Source of the DNA: Sphingomonas sp. LT1P40
GTDB taxonomy: Bacteria; Pseudomonadota; Alphaproteobacteria; Sphingomonadales; Sphingomonadaceae
Reading direction: 5' to 3'
DNA: 64,000 nt
Assembly (NCBI RefSeq): GCF_036663835.1
Contig: NZ_JAXOJT010000001.1
Coordinates: 372,001-436,000, forward strand
Shown: positions 35,047 through 44,455 of the stretch, piece by piece
How the letters are laid out: each line of letters opens with the position of its first letter
Position numbering within the stretch: position 1 is the stretch's first letter
Made by a program: the position numbers and the translations under genes
Notes under the pieces: model-generated
Seen by the model: only the letters and a program-made list of their open reading frames with translations
What the model was told of the DNA's origin: nothing
Database searches by the model: none

Positions 35047-35438
35047 CAGACGGCGGGGGTGATGTCCGTGTGGATGAAGTCGTCGCCCTTGAAGAGCAGC
35101 GGCTCGCGGGTGGATTTGGCAAGGGCGTAGGCGAAGCAATCGCCGAAGTTGAGATCCGCCGGATGGCCCGACCCGTGGCCATATCGTCGATAGGCCGCCG
35201 CACCGATCCGCGCCTGATCTGCGTTGGCCGGCGCGATTTCGACGGGCGTAACTTCAAGAAGTTGATCGAGCCGGGAATCGAGGTCGGGATTCTTTCGTCT
35301 CGTGAGCACGACTGAAAGTTCAATCCATCCGCCTGCGGATATTCGGCGTGAAGGGGCCAGCATCATGGCACGGACGAAACGCTCTTGTTCCGGTTCATCC
35401 AGCAATATCGCCATGATCGCCGACGTATCGACAATCAT
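35046..35438 (-). CDS. vapC: VapC-type PIN-domain toxin
   Basis: 130 residues. PIN acids D4 (MIVDTSAIMAIL), E40 (GWIELSVVL) and D100 (LNFGDCFAYALAK) are all present, so it is probably an active Mg-dependent RNase. Overlaps the antitoxin stop by 4 nt (ATGA) and the glycosylase start by 1 nt. The target RNA is unknown; VapC toxins commonly cut tRNA or rRNA. Confidence 0.93.
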   Translation of the reverse strand: MIVDTSAIMAILLDEPEQERFVRAMMLAPSRRISAGGWIELSVVLTRRKNPDLDSRLDQLLEVTPVEIAPANADQARIGAAAYRRYGHGSGHPADLNFGDCFAYALAKSTREPLLFKGDDFIHTDITPAV

Positions 35439-35701
35439 TTTGGCAAGCCATCGTCATCGTAGATTTCGTCCATGATTTCCTTGGAAGTCTTGCCATGCCA
35501 TTCGAGCGGCATCTCCGCACGAAACTGGGTGCTGATTTCCTTGACCTTGCGGATCGCCTCTTCAATCTCAGCTTCTCGACGTTGCGCCTTTTCTTGAATG
35601 GCTTCCTTGATTGTCTCGGTCACGCTCTTGTGAAGTTGCTTTGCGAGCGTGCGAGCGAGTTCGACCGTTTCGGCATCCTTGATATTGAGTTGCGCGCCCA
35701 T
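35435..35701 (-). CDS. vapB: VapB-type antitoxin
   Basis: 88 residues from ATG 35699-35701, preceded by GGAGG. The N-terminal MGAQLNIKDAETVELARTLA and KSVTETIKEAIQEK form the ribbon-helix-helix DNA-binding part of the Rv0623/PSK-type VapB family. The C-terminal part, acidic and aromatic (PLEWHGKTSKEIMDEIYDDDG), would wrap the toxin. TA antitoxins of this class repress their own promoter, consistent with the repeats just upstream. Confidence 0.9.
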   Translation of the reverse strand: MGAQLNIKDAETVELARTLAKQLHKSVTETIKEAIQEKAQRREAEIEEAIRKVKEISTQFRAEMPLEWHGKTSKEIMDEIYDDDGLPK

Positions 35702-35702
35702 T

Positions 35703-35730
35703 TTATACCTCCGGTCCTGAAGGTTATACC
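35703..35730 (-). promoter_or_regulatory. vapB: candidate vapBC operator/promoter with GGTATAA repeats
   Basis: On the minus strand GGTATAA occurs twice, at 35730-35724 and 35709-35703, with the second copy next to the start codon. TATACCT/AGGT(T)ATA also forms an imperfect inverted repeat. Suits VapB autoregulation; TATAAC may serve as a -10 element. Inferred only. Confidence 0.45.
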
Positions 35731-35777
35731 ATTCGTCGCACTTGAGCGCCAGCACGATGCGCGATAGCCTCCCCGCC

Positions 35778-36107
35778 ATGACCCGCGCGATCACCCGCTA
35801 TGCCGAGTTCTGGCCGCATTATCTGCGCGAGCATGCGAAGCCGGAGACGCGGGCGCTGCATTATGCCGGGACGGCGCTGACGTTCGTGGCGCTGGCGGCG
35901 GGAATCTGGGTGAGTTCGTGGTGGTTTCTGGCGATCCCGCTGTTCGGATATGGCTTTGCGTGGGGCGCGCATTTCACGGTCGAGCGAAACCGGCCGGCGA
36001 CCTTCACCTATCCAACCTGGTCGCTGGTGAGCGATTACCGGATGTTTGCCCTGTGGCTGAGCGGGCGGCTTGGGCCGCATCTGAAGGCGGCGGGGGTGGC
36101 GGCATAG
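35778..36107 (+). CDS. DUF962 / Mpo1-like membrane protein
   Basis: 109 residues from ATG 35778. [26 protein letters not shown] at the N-terminus, two to three membrane segments, then [28 protein letters not shown]. The conserved His residues (LHYAGT, GAHF) match DUF962, whose yeast member Mpo1 is an iron-dependent dioxygenase of 2-hydroxy fatty acids. Such a role would suit 2-hydroxylated sphingolipids of sphingomonads, but is inference. Confidence 0.85.
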   Translation: MTRAITRYAEFWPHYLREHAKPETRALHYAGTALTFVALAAGIWVSSWWFLAIPLFGYGFAWGAHFTVERNRPATFTYPTWSLVSDYRMFALWLSGRLGPHLKAAGVAA

Positions 36108-36153
36108 TTTCACTTGCTTGCGGGCGCGCGGGTGCCGTGCCTATCTTACGCCC

Positions 36154-37146
36154 ATGCTAGTTTCACAGGATACGCTCGCGCTGATCGGCAACACCCCGCT
36201 GGTGCGGTTGAAGGGGCCGAGCGAGGCGGCCGGTTGCGACATTTTCGGCAAGTGCGAGTTCGCCAATCCGGGGGCGAGCGTAAAGGACCGCGCGGCACTG
36301 TTCATCGTGCAGGATGCCGAGGAACGCGGGGCCATCGCGCCGGGCGGCACGATCGTCGAGGGGACGGCGGGCAATACCGGCATCGGGCTGGCGCTGGTGG
36401 CGAATGCCAAGGGTTACAAGACGATCATCGTGATGCCCGAGACGCAGTCGCGCGAGAAGATGGACACGCTGCGTGCGCTGGGGGCCGAACTGGTGCTGGT
36501 GCCGGCCGCGCCCTATTCCAATCCCGGCCATTTCGTCCACACGTCGCGCCGGATCGCGGAGGAGACGCCGAACGCGATCTGGGCCAATCAGTTCGACAAT
36601 ATCGCCAATCGCCGCGCGCATATCGTCGGAACCGCCGAGGAAATCTGGACGCAGATGGATGGGCGGATCGACGGCTTTACTTGTTCGGCGGGGACCGGCG
36701 GCACGATTGCCGGTGTCGGGTTGGGGCTGAAGGAAAAGGACGAGAAGGTGTGCATCGCGCTCAGCGATCCGCACGGTGCCGCCCTTTACAGTTACTATGC
36801 CGAGGGCGAGTTGAAGGCCGAAGGGACTTCGGTGGCCGAGGGGATCGGGCAGGGGCGGATCACCGCCAATCTGGACGGCGCGCCGATCGACACGCAATAC
36901 CGCATTTCGGACGAGGAAGGGCTGGAGTGGGTACGCCGCTTGCTGGCCGAGGAAGGGCTGTGCCTGGGGCTGTCGTCGGGGATCAACGTGGCGGGCGCAG
37001 TGCGACTGGGGCGCGAACTGGGGCCGGGCAAACGAATTGCGACGATCCTGTGCGACACCGGGTTCCGTTACCTTTCAACGCTGTACGATCGGGACTGGCT
37101 GCGGTCGAAGGGGTTGCCGGTTTTTCCGTGGCTGGATCGCGACTGA
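36154..37146 (+). CDS. cysteine synthase (O-acetylserine sulfhydrylase)
   Basis: 330 residues from ATG 36154. Fold type II PLP enzyme: IGNTPLVRL, NPGASVKDRAA with PLP-binding Lys44, EGTAGNTGIGLA, TCSAGTGGTIAG (phosphate loop) and a C-terminal PLP segment. EGTAGNTG instead of the E. coli-type EPTSGNTG marks a distinct subgroup. It makes cysteine from O-acetylserine and sulfide. CysK or CysM type not decided. Confidence 0.92.
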   Translation: MLVSQDTLALIGNTPLVRLKGPSEAAGCDIFGKCEFANPGASVKDRAALFIVQDAEERGAIAPGGTIVEGTAGNTGIGLALVANAKGYKTIIVMPETQSREKMDTLRALGAELVLVPAAPYSNPGHFVHTSRRIAEETPNAIWANQFDNIANRRAHIVGTAEEIWTQMDGRIDGFTCSAGTGGTIAGVGLGLKEKDEKVCIALSDPHGAALYSYYAEGELKAEGTSVAEGIGQGRITANLDGAPIDTQYRISDEEGLEWVRRLLAEEGLCLGLSSGINVAGAVRLGRELGPGKRIATILCDTGFRYLSTLYDRDWLRSKGLPVFPWLDRD

Positions 37147-37207
37147 ATCAAGCGAAAAACAGGGGTTCGCAAAAGGCTGTTAAGGCGTTACATTTATACC
37201 ACAGCTT

Positions 37208-37510
37208 ATGAAATCGCTTCCGTCTGATCCTCAGCACAGCATGCAGCGCGTTCGCGTTGGCCTGACCGGTCTTGCCACCGTGTTGCTGTTGATCGGGGTG
37301 GCCAGCGCGATCTTTACATCCGCTGAAAAAGAAGGGCCGGTCGTCGCCGATGGCGCACCGTCCGCCGATGTCGTCGCCAACATGACCGATGGCGTCACCG
37401 GCAACACGGCGATGGCGAAGGACGAACCGATCGCCGAACTGGGCATCGCGCCGCGCACTGCCGAAACACCGGTTCCGGCAATCACCCCCTATCCAATCCC
37501 CGAAAAGTGA
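37208..37510 (+). CDS. small single-pass membrane protein of unknown function
   Basis: 100 residues. A short N-terminal basic region, one hydrophobic helix (about 19-38, VGLTGLATVLLLIGVASAIF), then a low-complexity acidic/Ala/Pro tail ending ITPYPIPEK, probably periplasmic. No recognised family. Similar short proteins often precede the dcw cluster in sphingomonads, but I cannot assign a role. Confidence 0.7.
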   Translation: MKSLPSDPQHSMQRVRVGLTGLATVLLLIGVASAIFTSAEKEGPVVADGAPSADVVANMTDGVTGNTAMAKDEPIAELGIAPRTAETPVPAITPYPIPEK

Positions 37511-37852
37511 CGAGTCGCGCGATCTGATGGCGCGCGACCGGATATTCACGGGAAATTGCCCCACATCGTCCCCGCGACCCGCGCAATGCTGTCCTGCGCA
37601 AGCGGAGGACCATGGTTTGCCGCGGAACATAGTGAGATCAATTAAAGACTATAGTTAATACACATCCCATATCTGGCAAGATGTGGGGCAAAAACCCATA
37701 GAATCCCGAGTTGAGGCATTGAAAACCAACGGCGCATGCGATACGCCGCTGGTTAACAGGGAAACCTTATCGTCAGCCGGAGATGGTCCGGGGCGCGTCA
37801 TTTGGCGTGCTTCCGGGGACGGGGAAGGTTTGTCTGCCAGCGAGGGGCAGGC
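37511..37852. promoter_or_regulatory. dcw cluster upstream region with candidate MraZ boxes
   Basis: 342 nt without a supported gene. CCC triplets at 37695-37697 and 37705-37707 are 10 bp apart (minus strand CGGGATTCTATGGGT). That is the spacing of the TGGG-type direct repeats bound by MraZ in other bacteria, and further TCCCA/TGGGG sequences lie at 37665-37688. The part 37625-37665 is AT-rich (TATAGT at 37650). No unambiguous -35/-10 pair is seen. Confidence 0.4.
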
Positions 37853-38362
37853 GTGGGACGTAGCGGCTACAGAGGTGTGGGATTGCAGATGGTGGACGAC
37901 AAGGGTCGTGTCGCCATCCCGTCCACCCTGCGCGCTACGCTGGAGAAGAATAGCGGCCACCCCGTCGAGACCAAGGAAGCGCGCGTCGCCATCGTATCGA
38001 CGCATGAGAGCGATCCGTGCCTCGTCGCCTATGACGAACCCTGGTTCGATGAACTGCATGCCGAACTGAAGCAGCGTGCAATGGCCTTTGCGGGTGATCG
38101 CGGGCGTGCGGACGCCAACATCATGCGGGAGGGCATCGGAACGCCCGAGAATATCGGGTTTGACCCCTCCGGCCGTTTCGTCATGCCCGGACTGCATCTG
38201 AAGCGCGGCAAGATCGCCAAATCGGGTTATGCGTTCTTTTATGGCGTGGGCGACGTCATCGAAATCTGGGATCCAAAAACCCTGCTGGATCATCCGACCG
38301 CGCCCGAGGGCATGAAGGACGCGTGCCGCTTTTATCTCGACGAAAAGAAGGTGGTGCTGTGA
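37853..38362 (+). CDS. mraZ: MraZ transcriptional regulator / dcw cluster first gene
   Basis: 169 residues from GTG 37853, chosen because AGGGG precedes it and [19 protein letters not shown] then falls at the N-terminus as in other MraZ proteins. Two AbrB-like (SpoVT) folds: N-terminal [14 protein letters not shown] and C-terminal [17 protein letters not shown]. MraZ represses its own dcw operon in enteric bacteria. Overlaps rsmH by 4 nt (GTGA). Confidence 0.93.
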   Translation: MGRSGYRGVGLQMVDDKGRVAIPSTLRATLEKNSGHPVETKEARVAIVSTHESDPCLVAYDEPWFDELHAELKQRAMAFAGDRGRADANIMREGIGTPENIGFDPSGRFVMPGLHLKRGKIAKSGYAFFYGVGDVIEIWDPKTLLDHPTAPEGMKDACRFYLDEKKVVL

Positions 38363-39315
38363 CCGGCGCCCCGCACGTCCCCGTCCTGTTGGCCGAAGTG
38401 GTCGACGCGCTCGCGATTTCCCCCGGCGAGCGGCATGTCGATGCGACCTTCGGGGCAGGGGGCTACACGACCGCGTTCCTCGAGCGGGGTGCCGAGGTGG
38501 CCGCTTTCGATCGTGACCCAAGCGCGATCGAGGGCGGCCAACTTCTGTTGAAGGCGAGCGAGGGGCGGTTGATCCTGATCGCGGCGCAGTTTTCGGCGCT
38601 GGACCGCGAACTCGAGGCGCGCGACCTGTCCCCGGTCGATGGCGTGACGATGGATATCGGCGTGTCGTCGATGCAGCTCGACCAGGCGGGGCGCGGGTTC
38701 AGCTTTCAGAGCGACGGGCCGCTCGACATGCGCATGGCGGCGGAGGGCATGACCGCCGCCGATTTCGTCAACGAAGCCGACGAAGCCGAGATCGCCGACG
38801 TGCTGTTCAACTATGGCGATGAGCCGCGGTCGCGCCGGGTGGCGCGGGCGATCGTCATGGCACGTCCGCTGACCCGCACGGGTGAACTGGCGCGCGTGGT
38901 GCGCAAGGCGCTGGGCTATAAGCCGAACGACAAGAAGGACCCGGCGACGCGGACGTTTCAGGCGATCCGCATTCACATCAACCGCGAGCTGGACGAACTG
39001 GCCGAGGGGCTGGCGGCGGCGGAGCGCGTGCTGAAGCCCGGCGGGCGGCTGGCGGTGGTGACGTTCCACAGCCTGGAAGACCGCATGGTCAAGAAATTCC
39101 TGCGCGAACGCTCGGGGAGCGAACCAGCCGGATCGCGGCATCGCCCGGCGGCGGTCGCGGCGCGTGCGCCGAGTTTCGAGACGCCGGCCAAGGCGGTGCG
39201 TGCAGGCGATGCAGAAATTGCGGCGAACCCGCGTGCCCGGTCCGCGACGCTCCGCGTCGCGCGGCGCACGTCGGCTGACGCCTGGACGAGCATAGGAGGC
39301 GGCAATGGCAGTTAA
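38359..39315 (+). CDS. rsmH: 16S rRNA (cytosine1402-N4)-methyltransferase
   Basis: 318 residues from GTG 38359. [25 protein letters not shown] (SAM motif I), [34 protein letters not shown] and [14 protein letters not shown] are diagnostic of RsmH/MraW, which methylates N4 of C1402 in the ribosomal P site. The C-terminus overlaps ftsL by 11 nt. Confidence 0.97.
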   Translation: MTGAPHVPVLLAEVVDALAISPGERHVDATFGAGGYTTAFLERGAEVAAFDRDPSAIEGGQLLLKASEGRLILIAAQFSALDRELEARDLSPVDGVTMDIGVSSMQLDQAGRGFSFQSDGPLDMRMAAEGMTAADFVNEADEAEIADVLFNYGDEPRSRRVARAIVMARPLTRTGELARVVRKALGYKPNDKKDPATRTFQAIRIHINRELDELAEGLAAAERVLKPGGRLAVVTFHSLEDRMVKKFLRERSGSEPAGSRHRPAAVAARAPSFETPAKAVRAGDAEIAANPRARSATLRVARRTSADAWTSIGGGNGS

Positions 39316-39910
39316 GGCGTTAAGCGGGTTCGGGTGGTTCCTGACCGGGGTGGTGGTCGCGCCGGGATGCTATATGGTGTCGTCGCAAGTCGCCGGTGAG
39401 CGCACGCGGGTCGAAGCGATGGAGCGCGCCATCGTCAAGGCGCGCAAGGATATTCGGGGCCTTGAAACCGAGTTCGACACGCGCGCCAATCTGGCGCAGC
39501 TGGAGCGCTGGAACGGCGACGTGATGCGCTATACCGCGCCGACCCCGGCTCAGTTTCTGAGTGGCGATGCCGAACTGGCGTCGCTGCGCCCGCTGGAGGG
39601 TGACGGGCTGGCCGAGCGCTATGCCGCGATGGTGGTGCCGCAGGGCGTGCCCAAGATGATGACCGGCGCGGTGCAGACGGCGTCGGATGCGATTGCGCCG
39701 GCGACTGTGGCGACGGTCGCGGCAGCCGTGACCAAGCCTGCCGTCGCACGATCCGACACGCTCGCCAGCGTGGTTGCCAAGCCGGTTCGCGCCGCCGCCG
39801 CAAGTGTGAAGGACGAAGCGGTCGCTGCACTCGACAGCAAGCTGTTGAAGGACTCAAGCTTCGGCGACCTGATGCAGGGCGTGCGCGCGGAGGCGAAGCG
39901 GGTCCGGTGA
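39305..39910 (+). CDS. ftsL: cell division protein FtsL (long form)
   Basis: 201 residues. Short cytoplasmic N-terminus, one membrane helix (about 8-27), then a periplasmic coiled coil ([23 protein letters not shown]) and [10 protein letters not shown], as in alphaproteobacterial FtsL. The ~85-residue Ala/Val/Lys-rich C-terminal extension makes it clearly longer than the ~120-residue E. coli protein. FtsL joins FtsB and FtsQ to activate FtsWI. Assignment rests mainly on position and topology. Confidence 0.82.
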   Translation: MAVKALSGFGWFLTGVVVAPGCYMVSSQVAGERTRVEAMERAIVKARKDIRGLETEFDTRANLAQLERWNGDVMRYTAPTPAQFLSGDAELASLRPLEGDGLAERYAAMVVPQGVPKMMTGAVQTASDAIAPATVATVAAAVTKPAVARSDTLASVVAKPVRAAAASVKDEAVAALDSKLLKDSSFGDLMQGVRAEAKRVR

Positions 39911-41664
39911 CAGTCCTCGTCGCCCCTGCGCTGCGCAATCGCACGCGGCCGGGTGCCCGGCACGCGGGACTTGCGGTCGCGCATGTGCGGCTGATGATCT
40001 TGGCATTGTTGTTCGCGGCGGGAATCGCGGTGATCGTCGGGCGGCTGGCGTTGCTGGCGCTGTTTGCGGAGCCGGTGGTGACGCCCAGCGTCAATGCGAT
40101 GCTGGTGCCGTTGCGTGGCGATCTGGTCGACCGCAATGGCGCACCGTTGGCGCGCACGATCGACGCCTGGTCGATCGCGGTGCGGCCGGGCAAGGTGATC
40201 GGCGACAAGGATGAACTGGCGCGGCTGCTGGCGGCGACATTGCCGGGCAAGAGCGCCAGCGAGTATGCCGCGATCCTGAAAGACGATGCGCGCTATACCT
40301 ATTTGAAGCGTCGCGCAGTGCCCGAGCTGGTGGCGGCGGTGCATGCGCTGGGTGAGCCGGGGATCGAGTTCGCGCGTGAACCGCAGCGGCTGTACCCACA
40401 GGCGATGCTGGCGGCGCACACGCTGGGCTATGTCGATTTCGACGGCAAGGGCGTGACCGGCATGGAGCTGGCGCTCGACAAGCAGCTGACCGACCCGGCG
40501 ATGCGCGGTCAGCCGGTGGCGCTGTCGATCGATCTGCGTGCACAGGCGGCGCTGGAAAGCGAGCTGGGGCAGGCGATGACCAGCTTTCAGGCGAAGGGCG
40601 CGGCGGGCGTCATCATGGATGTCGCAACCGGTGAACTGATGGCGATGGCGTCGCTGCCGACGTTCAACCCCAACAACATCAAGGGCGCGAACCCCGAGCA
40701 TTTCCGCAACAACATGACGCAGAGCGTTTACGAGTTGGGATCGACGTTCAAGCCACTGACGATGGCGATGGCGATCGAGAGCGGCGTCGCCGCATCGATG
40801 GGCAAACGATACGACGCGACCGCACCGCTGCACGTCGGGGGCTTCCGCATCCGCGACCTGCACGCGCAGAACCGCTGGATGAACATTCCCGAGACGCTGA
40901 TCCATTCGTCCAACATCGTCACCGCGCGCATCGCAGACGAAATGGGCAAGGCACGGATGGAGACGATGTTCCGGCGGCTGGGCTTCGATCACAAGCCGAC
41001 GGTCGAGTTGGGCGGTCTGGCCGGGCCGATCTGGCCCAAATACTGGGCGCGCACCACGGTGATGACCACGGGTTATGGCCATGGCATCGCGGTGACGCCG
41101 CTGCATCTGGCCAGCGCCTATGCGACATTGGTCAATGGCGGCGTGTGGCGTCCCGCGACGCTGCGCCGGATCGAACCGGGCAAGGCACCGGCCGGTCGCC
41201 GCGTGTTTTCCGAGGCGACCAGCGCGCGGATGCGGCAGCTGTTGCGGCTGATTGTGACGCACGGATCGGGCAGCAAGGCCGATGCCGCTGGTTATCGCGT
41301 GGGTGGTAAAACGGGCACAGCGGAGGTGCCGGGCGCGGGCGGTTATCAACGCAATAAGAACGTATCGACCTTCGCGGCGGCTTTCCCGATGGACGCGCCG
41401 CGCTATGTGGTGCTGGTGATGCTCGATTCCCCCGTGGGCAATGCCCAATCGGCCGGACAGTCCACTGCGGGCTGGACCGCCGCGCCCGTCGTCAACCGCG
41501 TGGTCATGCGTACCGGCGCGATGCTGGGCGTGGTGCCGGACGAGGCGCGCGACGTGAATGTCGCGGATCTCGTTCCGTTGCTGTGGCGCGCGGAGCCGAA
41601 GAACAAGAAGCCGGCGCAGACCGCGGCTGCCGCGCCGATCGTCGCGCCCGGAGCGGGTGAATGA
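39907..41664 (+). CDS. ftsI: penicillin-binding protein 3 / septal transpeptidase FtsI
   Basis: 585 residues from GTG 39907 (4-nt overlap with ftsL). One N-terminal membrane anchor (about 28-55), a PBP dimerisation domain, then a transpeptidase domain with catalytic Ser279 and Lys282 in LGSTFKPLT, SSN in IHSSNI, and KTG (468-470) in GGKTGTAEVPG. It crosslinks septal peptidoglycan together with FtsW. No PASTA domains. Confidence 0.96.
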   Translation: MTVLVAPALRNRTRPGARHAGLAVAHVRLMILALLFAAGIAVIVGRLALLALFAEPVVTPSVNAMLVPLRGDLVDRNGAPLARTIDAWSIAVRPGKVIGDKDELARLLAATLPGKSASEYAAILKDDARYTYLKRRAVPELVAAVHALGEPGIEFAREPQRLYPQAMLAAHTLGYVDFDGKGVTGMELALDKQLTDPAMRGQPVALSIDLRAQAALESELGQAMTSFQAKGAAGVIMDVATGELMAMASLPTFNPNNIKGANPEHFRNNMTQSVYELGSTFKPLTMAMAIESGVAASMGKRYDATAPLHVGGFRIRDLHAQNRWMNIPETLIHSSNIVTARIADEMGKARMETMFRRLGFDHKPTVELGGLAGPIWPKYWARTTVMTTGYGHGIAVTPLHLASAYATLVNGGVWRPATLRRIEPGKAPAGRRVFSEATSARMRQLLRLIVTHGSGSKADAAGYRVGGKTGTAEVPGAGGYQRNKNVSTFAAAFPMDAPRYVVLVMLDSPVGNAQSAGQSTAGWTAAPVVNRVVMRTGAMLGVVPDEARDVNVADLVPLLWRAEPKNKKPAQTAAAAPIVAPGAGE

Positions 41665-43076
41665 AGCTGGGGGAGCTGACCGGAGGCTCCGAGGAAACCA
41701 TCGTCACCGGCTTCGCCATCGATCACCGCAAGGTCGCGCCGGGAACCGTGTTCGGCGCGTTTCGCGGGGTCCGCTTCAACGGTGAGGACTTTATCGACGA
41801 GGCGGTCGCGCGCGGCGCGGTCGCCGTGGTCGCGCGGCCGGAGGTTACGGTTGCGGGCGCACGGCATATTGCGACCGACCATCCACGCACCGAGTTTGCG
41901 CGCGTCGCTGCGCGCTTCTTCGCGCCGTTTCCGGAGACTTCAGTCGCGGTGACGGGCACCAACGGCAAGACGTCGACGGTCGAGATGGTGCGGCAATTGT
42001 GGCGCATGGCCGGAGACAACGCCGCGTCGATCGGGACGCTGGGCGTGACGACGGCGGGGGAGATGGTATCGACCGGGCTGACCACCCCCGACGTCGTGAC
42101 GTTCCTGTCCAACGTCGCGGGGCTGGCGCGCGAGGGCGTGACGCATCTGGCGTTCGAGGCGTCGAGCCATGGCCTGTCGCAATATCGCACCGAAGGACTG
42201 CCGGTCGCGGCGGCGGCGTTCACCAATTTGTCGCGCGATCACCTCGACTATCACAAGGACATGGCGGATTATTTCACCGCCAAGCTGCGGCTGTTCGCCG
42301 ATGTGCTCGATCCGGGTGGCACGGCGGTGGTGTGGGCCGACGATCCGCATTCGGAGCGGGTGATCGATATCGCGCGGATGCGCGGCAACCGCATCGTCAC
42401 GGTGGGCGAGCATGGCGACACGCTGCGGCTGGTGTCGCGTGAGCCGACGCTGCTCGACCAGAAATTGACGATCGCGGTGGACGGGGTCGAGCATGTTGCG
42501 CGGCTGTCGCTGATCGGGGCGTATCAGGCGGCGAACGCGCTGGTGGCGGCCGGGCTGGTGATTGCGACCGGGGGCGACGTGGCGACGACGCTGGGCAATC
42601 TGGCGCGGTTGCAGCCGGTGCGCGGGCGGCTGGAGCGCGCGGCAATCAGCCGCAGCGGTGCGCCGGTCTATGTCGATTACGCACACACGCCCGACGCGAT
42701 CGAGGCAGCGATTGCGGCGCTGAAGCCGCATGCGGCGGGGCGGCTCATCATCGTGCTGGGCGCTGGCGGCGATCGCGATCCCGGCAAGCGCGAGCCGATG
42801 GGGCAGGCGGCCTGCACCGGTGCGGACGTGGTGATCGTCACCGACGACAATCCGCGCAGTGAAGATGCGGCGTCGATCCGGGCGGAGGTGATGAAGGGCT
42901 GCTCGACCGCAACCGAGATTGGCGACCGGCGTGCGGCGATCTTTGCCGCGATCGAACAGGCCGGATCGCAGGATATCGTGCTGATCGCGGGCAAGGGGCA
43001 TGAGCAAGGGCAGATCGTGGGCGACAGGGTGCTGCCGTTCGACGATGTCTCCGTGGCGCGGGAGGCGGCGGCGTGA
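41661..43076 (+). CDS. murE: UDP-N-acetylmuramoyl-L-alanyl-D-glutamate--2,6-diaminopimelate ligase
   Basis: 471 residues. Mur ligase P-loop VTGTNGKTST, AFEASSHGLSQYR, YVDYAHTPDAIEAA, and DDNPR in VTDDNPRSED. The DNPR motif indicates the meso-diaminopimelate-adding form rather than the lysine form, so the cell wall should be DAP type. Adds the third residue of the stem peptide in the cytoplasm. 4-nt overlaps on both sides. Confidence 0.97.
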   Translation: MKLGELTGGSEETIVTGFAIDHRKVAPGTVFGAFRGVRFNGEDFIDEAVARGAVAVVARPEVTVAGARHIATDHPRTEFARVAARFFAPFPETSVAVTGTNGKTSTVEMVRQLWRMAGDNAASIGTLGVTTAGEMVSTGLTTPDVVTFLSNVAGLAREGVTHLAFEASSHGLSQYRTEGLPVAAAAFTNLSRDHLDYHKDMADYFTAKLRLFADVLDPGGTAVVWADDPHSERVIDIARMRGNRIVTVGEHGDTLRLVSREPTLLDQKLTIAVDGVEHVARLSLIGAYQAANALVAAGLVIATGGDVATTLGNLARLQPVRGRLERAAISRSGAPVYVDYAHTPDAIEAAIAALKPHAAGRLIIVLGAGGDRDPGKREPMGQAACTGADVVIVTDDNPRSEDAASIRAEVMKGCSTATEIGDRRAAIFAAIEQAGSQDIVLIAGKGHEQGQIVGDRVLPFDDVSVAREAAA

Positions 43077-44452
43077 GTGAACCGTTATGGACCTCTGCCG
43101 AAATCGCCGCTGCGACCGGCGGGACGGCATCTGCCGACTTCTCGGTTGAGGCGGTGGCGTTCGACAGCCGCGAAGTCGGGCCGGGGGCACTGTTTCTCGC
43201 GCTGACCGGCGACAATACCGATGGGCATCGGTTTCTGGATCAGGCGTTCGTGAGCGGTGCTGCAGGGGCGGTGGTTTCGGTCGAAACGCCGCACCCGCAT
43301 GTGCTGACCAACGATACCATTGTGGCGCTCGACAATCTCGCTCGGGCCGCGCGCAAGCGGATGGGCGGCGTGGTGATCGGCGTGACCGGATCGGTCGGCA
43401 AGACCGGGACGAAAGAGGCGCTGTTCGCATGCCTCGACCGGATGGACCCCGGTGCGGCGCATCGTTCGGTCAAGAGCTATAACAACCACACCGGCGTGCC
43501 GCTAAGTCTTGCCCGCATGCCGCGTGAAGCGAAGTTCGGCGTGTTCGAGATGGGGATGAACCATGCCGGCGAACTGGTCGCGCTGACGCATATCGTGCGC
43601 CCGCACATCGCGCTGGTGACGACGATCGCGCCTGCGCACACCGAGTTCTTCGCCAGCGAGGAAGCCATCGCCGACGCCAAGGGCGAGATTTTCCAGGGGC
43701 TGGAGCCGGGCGGCACAGCGATCGTGCCCTATGACAGCCCGCACCGCGACCGGCTGATCGCCGCCGCCGAACTTCATGCCGATCGGGTGGTGACGTTCGG
43801 GCTGGGCGAGGGGGCCGACGTTCGGGCAATCGAGATTCTGCCGGGTCAGCCGGGCGGCACTTATGTGACGGCGCAGATCGGCGCGGATCGGACATTGGGC
43901 TTCACCCTGTCGCAGGCGGGCGATCACTGGGTGGCCAATGCGATGGCGGTGCTGGCGGCGGTCGATGCGGCGGGCGGCGATCTGGAACAGGCGGGGCTGG
44001 CGCTGGCCGAAATGGACGGGCTGGCCGGACGCGGGGCGCGGTTCAGTGTGCCGGTGGGTTCGGATGAAGCGCTGGTGATCGACGAGAGCTATAATGCCAA
44101 CCCAGCGTCGATGGACGCGACGCTGGCCGTACTGGCGGAGATCAAGGCCGAACGGCGGGTCGCGGTGCTGGGCGAAATGCGCGAGCTGGGCGATCAGGCG
44201 GACGACTTTCACGCTGGGCTGGCCGATCCGATCCTGGCGGCGGGCGTCGAAGCGTTGGTTCTCGTCGGTGAAGGGATGGCGCCGCTCGCGCGCACGCTTG
44301 AGGGACGCCTCGAACTCGTCCATGTGCCCGACGCCGCAGCGGCGCGCGATGCGATCGAAACGATGCTTCGTCCCGGCGATGCGGTGCTAATAAAAGGTTC
44401 GAACGGGGTCGGGTTGTCGCGTGTGGTCGCGGCGCTGGCGGGAAGGGTTTAG
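43073..44452 (+). CDS. murF: UDP-N-acetylmuramoyl-tripeptide--D-alanyl-D-alanine ligase
   Basis: 459 residues from GTG 43073. VIGVTGSVGKTGTKEAL (P-loop), SYNNHTGVPLSLARM, FEMGMNHAGEL, IDESYNANPASMDA and LGEMRELGDQAD are MurF signatures. It adds D-Ala-D-Ala, supplied by Ddl, to complete the pentapeptide. 3 nt precede mraY, the only non-overlapping junction between mraZ and ftsQ. Confidence 0.96.
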   Translation: MSEPLWTSAEIAAATGGTASADFSVEAVAFDSREVGPGALFLALTGDNTDGHRFLDQAFVSGAAGAVVSVETPHPHVLTNDTIVALDNLARAARKRMGGVVIGVTGSVGKTGTKEALFACLDRMDPGAAHRSVKSYNNHTGVPLSLARMPREAKFGVFEMGMNHAGELVALTHIVRPHIALVTTIAPAHTEFFASEEAIADAKGEIFQGLEPGGTAIVPYDSPHRDRLIAAAELHADRVVTFGLGEGADVRAIEILPGQPGGTYVTAQIGADRTLGFTLSQAGDHWVANAMAVLAAVDAAGGDLEQAGLALAEMDGLAGRGARFSVPVGSDEALVIDESYNANPASMDATLAVLAEIKAERRVAVLGEMRELGDQADDFHAGLADPILAAGVEALVLVGEGMAPLARTLEGRLELVHVPDAAAARDAIETMLRPGDAVLIKGSNGVGLSRVVAALAGRV

Positions 44453-44455
44453 CAA

